A DNA stretch of 64,000 nucleotides. Source: Amycolatopsis sp. NBC_01488. GTDB lineage: Bacteria > Actinomycetota > Actinomycetes > Mycobacteriales > Pseudonocardiaceae. A program made the position numbers and the translations under genes. Numbering within the stretch: position 1 is the stretch's first letter; each line of letters begins with the position of its first letter. This document shows positions 48,160 through 57,146 of the stretch, piece by piece. The notes below the pieces were generated by a model. The model was not told the origin of the DNA and searched no databases. It saw nothing but the letters and a program-made list of their open reading frames with translations. The stretch lies in contig NZ_CP109434.1 in NCBI RefSeq assembly GCF_036227105.1, positions 6,234,501 to 6,298,500 of the forward strand, given 5' to 3'.

Positions 48160-49329
48160 TGGGAAGGCTGACGGTGAGCGTGGTCCCCTCACCGGCGGGG
48201 CTGGCTATTCCGATCGTCCCGTCGAGGGCGTCGACGCGGTCGGTCAGCCCGATGAGCCCGGAGCCGCGGCTCGGGTCGGCGCCGCCTCGGCCGTTGTCGC
48301 GGATGGCGAGTTCGAGGATGTCGTCCTGGATCGCGACCGTCACCTGCGCCGTCGAGGCGTGCGCGTGTTTCACGATGTTGGTGAGCGCTTCGCTGACGAC
48401 GTAGTACGCGGCCACCTCGACCGGTACGGGCAGCCGCCCCCGGGTGCGCAGCTCGAGGTCGACCGGGACGGGAGATCGTCGCGCGAGCGTCTTGAGGGCG
48501 GGCGTGAGGCCGCCCTTCGCCAGGGCCGCGGGGTGGATGCCACGGGAGATCTCCACCAGCTCGTCGAGCGCGTTCGCCAGGCCGTTCGCCGCGTCGGTGA
48601 GCTCGTCCTTGAGCCGGTCCGCTGGTGAGACGGCCGCCTCGATCGCTCGTATTTCCAGGATCGCCGTGACGAGCTGCTGCTGCACCCGTCGTGCAGATCC
48701 CGTTCGATCCGGCGGCGGGTGTCGTCCGCCGCGGTGACGATGCGGGCGCGGGAGGCGGCGAGCTCCGCCCGGCTCCGGCCGAGCTCGGCCGTCCGCTCGG
48801 CGACCTTCACCTCGAGCTGGTCCCTGGTGTCCCGGAGCGCCTCTTCGGCCCGTCGGCGTTCCTGGATGAGCCGGGCGTTCTCGAAGGCCGTCGCGGCGTG
48901 GTTCGCGGCCAGTGACAGCAGCAACTGCTCGAACGCGGTCGGGAAGCCGCGGCGTTCGCTGGCGGCGGCGACCAGCCCGCCCTCGCCGTCGACACCGATG
49001 CGGAGGACGACGCCCTTCGCCGAGTCGTCGCCGGCATCGACCACGATCGGCGCTGCCTGGAACCGGACGCTCGTGGCGGCGTGCCGGGCCAGCCAGTCCG
49101 GAAAGCCCGGCCACCCCGTTCCCCGCGTGACGTCGACCGCGCCGGCACCGTCAAGATCCCGCAGGCGCACGAACGCGAAGTCGACCTGCAACAGCTCGAC
49201 CAGCGTGTCGGCCAGCCCCGCCGCGACGGCCGGCGGTTCCCGGCCGACCCACATGGCCGGAAGGGCCGAGAGCGCCACCAGATCCCTGAGCACCGCGTTC
49301 AGGGTCTCGGCCTCGGCGTCGACGGGCAT
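48149..49329 (-). pseudogene. GAF-domain sensor histidine kinase with a frameshift
   Basis: From ATG 49329: a GAF domain (about residues 20-175), a coiled-coil linker (ARLIQERRRAEEALRDTRDQLEVKVAERTAELG), then RRRIERDLHDG of a HisKA_3 domain. There the frame breaks at a run of three C on the plus strand (48685-48687). The rest, QQQLVTAILEIRAIEAAVSP through NIVKHAHAS, DNGRGGAD and TLTVSLPIRR, is intact in another frame. One inserted G restores a full ~394-residue kinase. Directly follows the MEDS gene (TGAATG). Confidence 0.85.
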
Positions 49330-49968
49330 TCAGCGCGCCGCCCGCGATCGCTGCTCCCGCAGCTCGGCGAGAAGCTGCTCGGGTTCCACGTAGAAGGGAT
49401 TCTCCTGCAGCAATCCGCCGATGATCACCACGGGATGCGTCCGCAGGGCATACACGATCGTCCGTGCGCCGAACTTCGACAGGTCGTAGGCGCAGATCAC
49501 CACGTCGTCGTACTTCGGGACGACGTAGTTGACCCGCGTCTCGAACTCGATCATGTCCTCGATGCCCGGCAGGTCCGCGAGCGCCCACTCCATCTGCGCG
49601 AGGAATCTCGTCGGGGCGTACCCCGAAGCGGGCCCGGACCGGAGCACGTCCTCGAATCCCTCGAACCAGACGTCCTGATCGAAATGGTCCGCGCTCAGCG
49701 GCCCGTCCTCCCAAGGGTGTACTTCGAGCTGCCCGGAGCCGATGGCGTCGGCCACGTCGACACCCGCGTCGGCAAGGCGGGCGAGGTGGTCCTCCCGCCG
49801 CTCGGGGTCGACGAGGTGAAAAGCCCGCTGCCCTTGGGAGAAGCCGTCGGTGATGAACGACCGGAGCACGCTGTAATGCTCGTCCATGCTGGTGAACAAC
49901 GCACAGATGTGACGGTTCTGCCCCAAGGTTTCCGGCGGAATCCGCAGTGAGGTCTCGTTGCCTGTCAT
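49330..49968 (-). CDS. MEDS-domain (DcmR-type sensory) protein
   Basis: 212 residues from ATG 49968. NRHICALFTSMDEHYSVLRSFITDGFSQGQRAFHLVDPERREDHLARL matches the MEDS sensory domain found in DcmR-like regulators and often paired with histidine kinases. The C-terminus (VICAYDLSKFGARTIVYALRTHPVVIIGG) is the rest of the RecA-like fold without a clear P-loop. Its stop is immediately followed by the kinase ATG, so the pair forms one signalling unit. The ligand is unknown. Confidence 0.85.
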   Translation of the reverse strand: MTGNETSLRIPPETLGQNRHICALFTSMDEHYSVLRSFITDGFSQGQRAFHLVDPERREDHLARLADAGVDVADAIGSGQLEVHPWEDGPLSADHFDQDVWFEGFEDVLRSGPASGYAPTRFLAQMEWALADLPGIEDMIEFETRVNYVVPKYDDVVICAYDLSKFGARTIVYALRTHPVVIIGGLLQENPFYVEPEQLLAELREQRSRAAR

Positions 49969-50071
49969 GGCCCCCGCCTTCGTCTGGAAATAGACGAATT
50001 GCAAAGAGGGAGTCTACGCCGGACCGCAACCGTGAGCCTCGTCCTGATGGGGTGATCCGCGTGGTCACCTG

Positions 50072-50914
50072 CTAGCGGTAGAGCTCGGTCACGGTGGCGA
50101 TGTCGGCCTGGGCCGGGCCCGAGGCAGCCGCCTTCTCGTAGCGGCTTCGCACCACCGCGGCCGACGGGAGCTCCACCTCCGCCGCGTGCGCGACACCGAT
50201 GGCCAGGCCGGCATCCTTGGCGCCGAGCCCGGTGGACCACCAGCCCTCCTGCGAGCCGGTCAGCACACCCTCGAAACGGTTCTTCAACCCCGGCGCGACC
50301 ATGGGACTGGCGCTCAGCAGCTCACGGAGCTGGTCGTCACTGAGGCCGCCGGCCCGGCCGACCGCGAACGACTCGGCCAGGGCGACCACCTCCGACAGCA
50401 GCAACAGGTTGGTCGCCAGCTTCGCGGTGATGGCCATCGGCGCGGTGTCGTAGCGGCGCACGGTGCTCGCCAGCGGCGCCAGCACCGGCTCGAGGCGGTC
50501 GACGAGGTCGCCGTCACCACCCGCGAGATACGTGGCCTGGCCGGCCCGCACCACGACCGGGCTCCCCAGCACCGGCACGGCGAGGAAACGAGGCGAGAAC
50601 TCGGCGGCCAGCTCGCCGCTCAGCGTGGGCGACACCGTCGAGCAGTCCACGTAAACGGTCCCGTCGGCGATCGAGGACCGCAGCTCCCCGAAGGCAACAG
50701 CCCGGACGGCCGCGTCGTTGGCCAGCATCGTGATCGCGACCTCGGCTCCCTCGACGGCCTCGGCGACACTGTCCGCTTCCCGGCCGCCCGCCGACACGAT
50801 CTCGGCCGCCCTGCCCCGGGACCGGTTCCACACCGTCACCCGGTGGCCGCCCTCGAGCAGCCGCCCCGCGATCGCGCGACCCATCCGTCCCATCCCCAAC
50901 ACCGCGACGTCCAT
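50072..50914 (-). CDS. 3-hydroxyisobutyrate dehydrogenase-family oxidoreductase
   Basis: 280 residues from ATG 50914. NAD(P)-binding VLGMGRMGRAIAGRLLEGG, VYVDCSTVSPTLSGELA, and the catalytic Lys in AKLATNLLLLSEVVALAE, as in beta-hydroxyacid dehydrogenases. Members reduce or oxidise small hydroxyacids; imine reductases also belong here. No neighbouring gene fixes the substrate. It stands alone between two gap regions. Confidence 0.9.
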   Translation of the reverse strand: MDVAVLGMGRMGRAIAGRLLEGGHRVTVWNRSRGRAAEIVSAGGREADSVAEAVEGAEVAITMLANDAAVRAVAFGELRSSIADGTVYVDCSTVSPTLSGELAAEFSPRFLAVPVLGSPVVVRAGQATYLAGGDGDLVDRLEPVLAPLASTVRRYDTAPMAITAKLATNLLLLSEVVALAESFAVGRAGGLSDDQLRELLSASPMVAPGLKNRFEGVLTGSQEGWWSTGLGAKDAGLAIGVAHAAEVELPSAAVVRSRYEKAAASGPAQADIATVTELYR

Positions 50915-51292
50915 TGCAGCCTCCTCAGGCATCTCTCCTCAAGGCTGGCCCGCGAACGCCGGGTCGTCGTCGCGGCCAGCACCCATCCCGGTATGCCTGC
51001 TGGCTGCGATGCCCGACCGCGCCGATGGCGAGAACCTGGGGAAGACGGCTTTGCCAACGGCGAGGAGTGCGTCGACGCCCTCGAGCCGGTTCCTGACGAG
51101 CTGGTCAACCTCGATCAGCACCGCCAGGTCATCGCTGCCCGTGTGCGGAAAAGGCGGATCTGCAGGCCGAGCCGCCGGGCGGGGCGACAGCCCCCAGTTC
51201 GTCCCGGTCCTGGCCGGGATTCGGGTGCCCCGGCTGGGCGGTGGCCGGCCGCGGACACGTCCGGATCGGGTGCCGGCGGACAAGGATGCGGC
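50915..51292. other. Gap with one unassigned minus-strand frame
   Basis: A minus-strand frame (50939-51283) includes DDLAVLIEVDQLVRNRLEGVDALLAVGKAVFPRF, a protein-like stretch without a clear start or family. It may be another gene fragment. No repeat or hairpin stands out. Confidence 0.3.
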
Positions 51293-52837
51293 TCATCCGG
51301 CTGCCTCCGGTGTCATGGCGTGGGCGGCGGCTTGGGTCGAGCCGAGGAAGTCCCGGGTCGCGATGTGTGCGACGTAGCCGTCGGGCCGGATGAGCAGCAG
51401 GGTGTCGCCTTCGAGTCCGTAGACGCGGCGGAAGTCGCGCTCAGGATCGGTGAGCACGTGGTCGGCCTTGGCATCGGCGTCGACGACGACACGCCGCAGC
51501 GGCGCTCCCGCGGCCGGCCAGCGGAGTTCCTCGCTCGCCACGGCGGCATCCGGTCCGGTTGCGACCGCGGTGAAGTGCGGTCCCCGGTAAGTGTCGAACA
51601 GGCGCGCCTTCGTCCCGTCCGTGCCGAGCAGTTCGGTGTCCGGCGCGCGGTCGCCGACGTGGAGGGTCGTCGTGCTGTCGGTTCCGCTCGGTGCGAGCGG
51701 ACCACCGTAATAAGTCAGCGACAGCTGCTGCTCGTCCTTGCCGCGGCGCATGCTCGCCGGGTCGAGCTTCGCGATGCCTTCGTACTTCTGCGTGGACAGG
51801 CCGAGCACGCCCGCGGCGATGGGCAGGCGTTCGGCTTCGTAGCTGTCCAGCAGCCGTGCGTCGGCCCCGGCGAGGACCTGGCCGAGCTTCCAGCCGAGGT
51901 TGTAGGCGTCCTGGATGCCGGTGTTGAGGCCTTGCGCGCCCGCCGGGGTGTGCACGTGCGCGGCGTCGCCGGCGAGGAACACCCGCCCGCGGCCGTAGGC
52001 CTCCACCATCCGGATGTTGGGCCGGAACACCGACCGCCACTGGATGTCGCGCAGCTCGATGTGCCGGTTGCGGGTGTGCGCCCGGATCCGCTGGGTGATC
52101 GCTTCCTCGCCCTCGGGCGGCTCTTCGTCCGGAGACAGGCGGATCATCCACTGGAACAGGTCGGTGTGCGGCAGCGGGCAGGCGCCGACGAACCGGCCCT
52201 TCACCCCCGGCCAGATGTGCCAGCGGTCACGGGACAGGCCCGTGGTGACGGCGTCGACGATGAGCACCCGGTCCTGTTCGTCGGTCTCGCCGAGGAAGCC
52301 CAGGTCGAGGTGCTTGCGCACGGCGCTCGAACCGCCGTCGGCGCCCACGAGGTAACGAGCGGTGATCTCTTCGGCGCCGTCGTCCGTGGCTACGGTGGCG
52401 GTGACCGACGTGCTGTCCTGCTCGAACTCGACGAGTTCCCGGCCGTACTCGACCCGGACGCCCAGCTGTTCGAGCCGGTCGTGCAAAACGCGGTCGGTGC
52501 GGAACTGCGGCATCAGCCGGGTGTTCGGGTAGGGGACGTCGGTGGTGCGCTCGCGGTTGCGGAACATGCGCCACGGGGCGACCACCGGTCCCAGGTGGAT
52601 GCCCAGGCGGGGGTAGTCGCTGCTGGCGGCGAGGACGTCGTCGAGCGCGCCGAGGTCGCCGAACACCTCCAGGGTCCGCGGCTGGATGCCCTTGGCGCGT
52701 GAGCCTTCGAACGAGTGCGGGGCCTGGTCGATGATCCGGACGTCCAGACCGCGACGGACGAGGTCGATCGCCAGCGTGGTGCCGGTCGGGCCGGCACCGG
52801 CGATCAGGACGTCGATGGTCCTTGGAGGGTTCTTCAT
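51293..52837 (-). CDS. FAD-dependent aromatic monooxygenase
   Basis: 514 residues from ATG 52837 (overlaps the hydrolase stop). IDVLIAGAGPTGTTLAIDLVRRG (FAD), YLVGADGGSSAVR (DG motif), FLAGDAAHVHTPAGAQGLNTGIQDAYNLGWKL (second FAD motif), and a C-terminal thioredoxin-like domain. It belongs to the phenol/polyketide hydroxylase type. With two alpha/beta hydrolases upstream and a TetR divergent, it probably takes part in degrading or modifying an aromatic compound. Confidence 0.92.
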   Translation of the reverse strand: MKNPPRTIDVLIAGAGPTGTTLAIDLVRRGLDVRIIDQAPHSFEGSRAKGIQPRTLEVFGDLGALDDVLAASSDYPRLGIHLGPVVAPWRMFRNRERTTDVPYPNTRLMPQFRTDRVLHDRLEQLGVRVEYGRELVEFEQDSTSVTATVATDDGAEEITARYLVGADGGSSAVRKHLDLGFLGETDEQDRVLIVDAVTTGLSRDRWHIWPGVKGRFVGACPLPHTDLFQWMIRLSPDEEPPEGEEAITQRIRAHTRNRHIELRDIQWRSVFRPNIRMVEAYGRGRVFLAGDAAHVHTPAGAQGLNTGIQDAYNLGWKLGQVLAGADARLLDSYEAERLPIAAGVLGLSTQKYEGIAKLDPASMRRGKDEQQLSLTYYGGPLAPSGTDSTTTLHVGDRAPDTELLGTDGTKARLFDTYRGPHFTAVATGPDAAVASEELRWPAAGAPLRRVVVDADAKADHVLTDPERDFRRVYGLEGDTLLLIRPDGYVAHIATRDFLGSTQAAAHAMTPEAAG

Positions 52838-53730
52838 GGTTCGAGCCGATCTGGGTGGGAAACGGCGAAGGACGCGATTGTGTCGCCGACGTCCTCCGGT
52901 CGTTCGAAGGGGGCCATGTGGCCGCACTGGGCGATGACGTCGGTCCGCCGCGGGCGCAGCAGCTCGCTGACGGTGTCGAGGTGGGTGATCGGGGTGACCC
53001 GGTCGTCGTCGCCCCACACCAGCAGGACCGGAATGCCGAGCGTGCCCGTCCGCCGGAACAGCTCCTGCCGCCGGTACAGCGGAAAGTCCTGCAGCGTCTG
53101 GAAGAACGAGTAGAGGGAGCCCTCGTACCGGTAGGCGTCCCGCACCATCGCGACCAGTTCGGCGGAGCGGGCCGGGTCGCGCACGTTGTGCCCGAGGTGC
53201 CCGTCCAGCAGCCCGCGGCCGAAGCGCCGGGCGACGAATCCGGCCACCAGGTCGTTGCGCAGCAACCGTTGCGGCAGGGGACGCTCGCCCAGGCCGGCCG
53301 GGCCCACGATGGTGAGGGTGGCCACGCTGTCGGGGTACCGGTTGGCGTAGGCCATCGCGACCAGGGCGCCCATCGAGGTCCCGACCACGTGCCGCCGTGG
53401 CCCGAGGTCCAGCGCCGAGGTCAGCTCGGCCAGCTGCTGGACGAACAAGGCTTCGTCGTAGGTGCCCCGGACGCGGTCGGAGCAGCCGCGGCCGTAGGCG
53501 CTGTAGGCCAGGGTGCGCAGGCCGCGGGCGTGCAGCCGCGCGGCGAGGTCGTCCCAGTAGAACAGCGGGATCGTGATGCCGCCGACCAGTACGACGAGGT
53601 CACCGTCGCCCGGACCGCCCAGCTCGTAGTGCGTCATCCCGTCGGACAGATCGACGAAGCTGCCCCGCAGGGTGCGCCGCGTTGCCGCGTCGAGCCGGCG
53701 GTCCTCATCGGCCGCGACGAAGTACTTCAC
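52834..53730 (-). CDS. Alpha/beta hydrolase
   Basis: 298 residues. Nucleophile GTSMGA in RHVVGTSMGALVAMAY, acid in VLLVWGDDDRVTP, His in IAQCGHMAPFERPEDV. The oxyanion region is VVLVGGITIPLFYWDDLAARL. Close to meta-cleavage-product hydrolases and esterases of the fold. It overlaps both neighbours by ATGA-type junctions, so the three genes form one operon. Confidence 0.9.
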   Translation of the reverse strand: MKYFVAADEDRRLDAATRRTLRGSFVDLSDGMTHYELGGPGDGDLVVLVGGITIPLFYWDDLAARLHARGLRTLAYSAYGRGCSDRVRGTYDEALFVQQLAELTSALDLGPRRHVVGTSMGALVAMAYANRYPDSVATLTIVGPAGLGERPLPQRLLRNDLVAGFVARRFGRGLLDGHLGHNVRDPARSAELVAMVRDAYRYEGSLYSFFQTLQDFPLYRRQELFRRTGTLGIPVLLVWGDDDRVTPITHLDTVSELLRPRRTDVIAQCGHMAPFERPEDVGDTIASFAVSHPDRLEP

Positions 53731-54572
53731 CGCCGCTCCTCGCGCCGCGACGTTCCGGTGATCGAGGGCAGGAACTCCGCGATCGCCGCGGCCACCCAGT
53801 CCGGGTCCTCTTCCGGGAGCAGGTGCCCGCCGTCAGGGTGCACGCGCTCCTGCGCGGCCCGGATGTCGCGAGCGAAGTGCTGCCCGTCGACGTCGGCGCT
53901 GCGCAGGACCAGCGTCGGGACCGCGATCTGCTTGATGTCGGCGCTGCGGTCCGGCTGGTCGGTGTTGGCGAAGTCGACGAACGCCGCCCTGTTGCCCGGC
54001 CGGCTGGTCAGCGCGTGCACCCGGTCGACCATGGCGTCGTCCACGATCGTCGAGTTCGGGCCGACCGCGTCCCGCAGCCCGCGTTCGGTCGCGCGGCGCG
54101 GGAGCCACCGCCGCAGCAGCGGGCGGAGTAACCGGTTGCGAGCCAGTTTCAGCCCGGCGGGCAGGGACTTCCCCGGGTAGCCGGTGGCGTTGATCAGGAT
54201 CAGCCCGTCGACCCGCTCCGGCGCGTCCAGAGCCAGGTTCCACGCGATGTTGCCGCCCAGCGAATTTCCGGCCACCGCGAAGTGCGGCACCTGCAACGCG
54301 GTCAGGAAGCGGGCGATCGTCGTCGCGTACGTCCGGACGCGGTAGTCGCGGTCGGGCCGCGGACCCGTCCGCCCGAAGCCGGGCAGGTCCGGCCGGATCA
54401 CGTCGTAGGACGCCGACAACAGCGCCGCCACCCGCTCGAAGCCCTCCAACGACGACCCGCTGCCGTGCAGCAGCACCAGCGTCGGCCCCTGACCTGCGCG
54501 TTTGTAGTGCACGCGCAGGTCGTCCACTGAGCCGGACCGGACGCCGTGGGTGAAAGCAGAGTCGCTCGCCAT
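53727..54572 (-). CDS. Alpha/beta hydrolase
   Basis: 281 residues. LVLLHGSGSSLEGFERVAALL (oxyanion), GNSLGGNIAW (Ser), VLRSADVDGQHF (acid region) and HPDGGHLLPEEDPDWV (His). The GNSLGG elbow is typical of MhpC-type C-C hydrolases acting on ring-cleavage products. First gene of the operon; its ATG lies at the edge of the operator at 54573-54593, so the divergent TetR should repress it. Confidence 0.9.
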   Translation of the reverse strand: MASDSAFTHGVRSGSVDDLRVHYKRAGQGPTLVLLHGSGSSLEGFERVAALLSASYDVIRPDLPGFGRTGPRPDRDYRVRTYATTIARFLTALQVPHFAVAGNSLGGNIAWNLALDAPERVDGLILINATGYPGKSLPAGLKLARNRLLRPLLRRWLPRRATERGLRDAVGPNSTIVDDAMVDRVHALTSRPGNRAAFVDFANTDQPDRSADIKQIAVPTLVLRSADVDGQHFARDIRAAQERVHPDGGHLLPEEDPDWVAAAIAEFLPSITGTSRREERR

Positions 54573-54593
54573 AATGGCAACAGTGTTGCCGTT
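54573..54593. promoter_or_regulatory. TetR operator candidate
   Basis: AATGGCAAC-AGT-GTTGCCGTT: nine-base arms with one mismatch (core GGCAAC-AGT-GTTGCC, 54576-54590). It directly adjoins the hydrolase start and is 38 bases from the TetR start. Confidence 0.7.
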
Positions 54594-54631
54594 ATTGCTG
54601 GGCGTGTCAACCGGACGTCATACTGACGGGT

Positions 54632-55330
54632 GTGACCAGTTCGCCCCGCCCTCCCGCCGACGCCGCCACGTCCTCCCGGCGCTCCCGCGGCCGTCCTGCT
54701 GTCCCGCTGGAGCGGATCACTGCCACGGCACTCCAGATCGTCGACGAGGAAGGCGCCGAGGCGCTGTCGATGCGAACACTCGCCCAGCGGCTCGAATCCA
54801 GTACGGCGACGCTGTACCGTCACTTCGCCAACCGGGCCGAGCTGGCCACTCACGTGGCTGATCGGGTATTCGGCGAGGTCGATCTCGACCTGGAGGCACT
54901 CGCCTCGATGGGGTGGGAAAAGGCGTGCCGCACCGTCGCGCACTCGATGTTCGACGTACTCGGCCGGCACCACAAGGTAGCGGCCCTGCTGGTCAGCCAT
55001 GCGCCGATCGGCCCGCACGCGCTGAGGCTGCGTGAGCGCTGCCTGGCCGTCCTGCTCGACAGTGGCTTTCCGCCGCATACGGCGGCACGCGCCTATGCCG
55101 CATTGGCGCGGTTCGTCCTGGGCTTCGCGATCCAGCTCACCGGCACGACGGACGCCTCGGAAGAGCAGCGGCTGGCCGCCGTCTTCCGCGACCTTTCCGC
55201 GACGGACTTCCCCGCCACCCACGCCGTCGCCGAATCGTTGCCGGTGCCGCTCGAGGAAGAATTCGCGTTCGGATTGGATCTTCTTGTCGACGGCCTGCGT
55301 CAAGCGCGTCATCACGGCCGAAGTTCCTGA
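54632..55330 (+). CDS. TetR/AcrR-family transcriptional regulator
   Basis: 232 residues, GTG start. After a Pro/Ser/Arg-rich N-terminus, the helix-turn-helix ITATALQIVDEEGAEALSMRTLAQRLESSTATLYRHFANRAEL fits TetR. The C-terminal TetR_C-like domain has the pattern of the subgroup with GWEKACRTVAHSMFDVL. Divergent from the hydrolase/monooxygenase operon; probable local repressor responding to the pathway substrate. Confidence 0.9.
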   Translation: MTSSPRPPADAATSSRRSRGRPAVPLERITATALQIVDEEGAEALSMRTLAQRLESSTATLYRHFANRAELATHVADRVFGEVDLDLEALASMGWEKACRTVAHSMFDVLGRHHKVAALLVSHAPIGPHALRLRERCLAVLLDSGFPPHTAARAYAALARFVLGFAIQLTGTTDASEEQRLAAVFRDLSATDFPATHAVAESLPVPLEEEFAFGLDLLVDGLRQARHHGRSS

Positions 55331-55811
55331 CGTCGCAGTGACAGCATGGCGGGCGGTGCGCCGGACTCGCCCCCTACGCGAGCCCGGCGACCGTATCCCC
55401 TGGTGGCCCCCAGCCGTCGGTGAGGACGCCGGTCCCCGCATGCAGTCCCGGCAACCGCACACGCCGGTGAAACCCGTACCCGGGCGGTCCGTGACGAGGT
55501 TGCAGATCATGAACACCCGACCGGGGGATGTCCGGCAACCTCGCGAGACGCTGGCCCGCGCCACTCTTTGCCGACTTTCTGCACGTGGAGCGGGGTATCG
55601 CGCTGGTGACAGGTTCCGGCGGTTCGGTCGCGGCAGTCGAGCTTCTGGCTGGGCTATCCGGGTTACGGTGGCCACGCACGGAGACCCGCGGCCGGTCGAT
55701 CTGGGGCGGGCGCGGGTGTGCGCGATGCGCGGTCGCCCATTCGTCGGCGAGAGTGGGGAGGATCATTGCCGCGAGTCGACTGTCGTGGGGCTGCGCACGA
55801 CCAAGGGGTGA
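55331..55811. other. No recognisable gene
   Basis: About 480 bases. Frames on both strands are open by composition only; none has a family match or a plausible start with a ribosome site. AAGGGG at 55803-55808 serves the next gene. Confidence 0.4.
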
Positions 55812-56906
55812 GTGGTGGATCGGGAGACGGGGTTCGCGGTTGCCGAGTTCGATCGGGCGCTGGACACCTGGTGCTCGTGGACAGGACGGCACGAGGCGAT
55901 GGCGCACGTGCGGTTTGTGGCCCGCGTGCTGCGCGAGCGGGGGGCGTGGCCGGAGTTGGTGCGCGGGTGGGCGGAATCCGACGAACGCGGAGACGCCGAC
56001 GGCGCCTGGCGGATGGGCTGGGTGCTGCTCGACCAGGGCGACCGGGCCGGATCGGAGCGCGCGTTCGGGCGGGCGGCCCAGCGGGGCAATCTTTCCGCTC
56101 TGTTCAAAGTGTGCGGTGAGCGCGCCAGGGCCGGTCTGGACGCCACCGCACTGCAGACGGAGTACGAGCGGGCCTCGCGGCGCCGGCAGGAGGCCGATCA
56201 ACTGGCCGACCAGCGCGGTGACGCCGATGCTGCCTACCGAATCGGGTTCGACTTGGTCGCACGATCGAGCGTGCTTGAGACGGAGTTGTCGGCCATCCCC
56301 GACATCAGCTCCCGGCGCAAGTACAAGAGATGGCAGGCAGTCGCCCGCGAGAAGCGCGACCAGGCCCGGGAACTGCGGCGGTCGGGCGAAGCGGCGCTGC
56401 GGCGTGCGGCCGAGCGCGGCAGCGCCGACGCCGCCGCCAAACTGGGCGCGCTCGAGCACGAGGGATACCCGTCGAACGACTCGGATCAGCAGCAGAACGA
56501 GCGGGCCCTGCCGTGGTATCGGCTGGCCGACGAACTCGGTCACCCCGCCGGCTCGTGGTGGCTCGGCCACATCCTCGCGGCCCGTGGCGACCATGACGAA
56601 GCCCAAGCCGCGTATCGGCGCGCCGAAATCCGCGGCCACCCGCTCGCGGCCTCAAGCCTGGCGTCGCTGCTGAGCCGGCGCACGCCTCTTGACCGGCAAG
56701 CCCTCGAAGCCGCCTACCGCCGGGTCACCGAGATCGACTACGACCCGAACGGCTGGGTCAAGCTGGCCGGGCTGCTCCAGCAACGAGACGATCTCGACGG
56801 CGCCGAAGCGGCCTACCAGCGGGCCGTCGAACGAGGTGCCCGTGAGGCGGCCTTCGCTCTTCGACGCCTGCGCGAGCAGCGCGCCACGAAGCCGTCCTTC
56901 ACGTAG
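55812..56906 (+). CDS. Sel1/TPR-like helical repeat protein
   Basis: 364 residues, GTG 55812 or the adjacent GTG 55815. Helix-pair repeats occur throughout: GAWRMGWVLLDQGDRAGSERAFGRAAQRG, AAYRIGFDLVARS, GSWWLGHILAARGDHDEAQAAYRRAEIRG, WVKLAGLLQQRDDLDGAEAAYQRAVERG. They resemble Sel1/TPR units of about 34-36 residues used for protein-protein binding. No signal peptide. A single gene without an evident partner. Confidence 0.8.
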   Translation: MVDRETGFAVAEFDRALDTWCSWTGRHEAMAHVRFVARVLRERGAWPELVRGWAESDERGDADGAWRMGWVLLDQGDRAGSERAFGRAAQRGNLSALFKVCGERARAGLDATALQTEYERASRRRQEADQLADQRGDADAAYRIGFDLVARSSVLETELSAIPDISSRRKYKRWQAVAREKRDQARELRRSGEAALRRAAERGSADAAAKLGALEHEGYPSNDSDQQQNERALPWYRLADELGHPAGSWWLGHILAARGDHDEAQAAYRRAEIRGHPLAASSLASLLSRRTPLDRQALEAAYRRVTEIDYDPNGWVKLAGLLQQRDDLDGAEAAYQRAVERGAREAAFALRRLREQRATKPSFT

Positions 56907-57146
56907 TCGCCGGGCGCGAACCAGCGCTCCGGCCGCTTCCGTTCGGCGATCTCCAGGGGCAGCAATCTCCAGCCGCCGCGACGCCGGCCCGCTGCACCGG
57001 CTCCACCACGACAGCCGACACCGCCGTCCCGCTCACGCGAGGGCAACAAACACCCTGTCCGGGTGCAGAACTGGACGGCTACCGCGCCGGCATGCGCGTC
57101 GCCCGGTGACAACCAGCTTCCCGGCAACTGATGCGCGCCGGTCCCG
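56907..57146. other. Short gap with protein-like minus-strand stretch
   Basis: The minus strand holds LLPLEIAERKRPERWFAPGDYVKDGF with no start and no family that I know. It lies just downstream of the P450 gene and may be a gene remnant. Confidence 0.25.
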
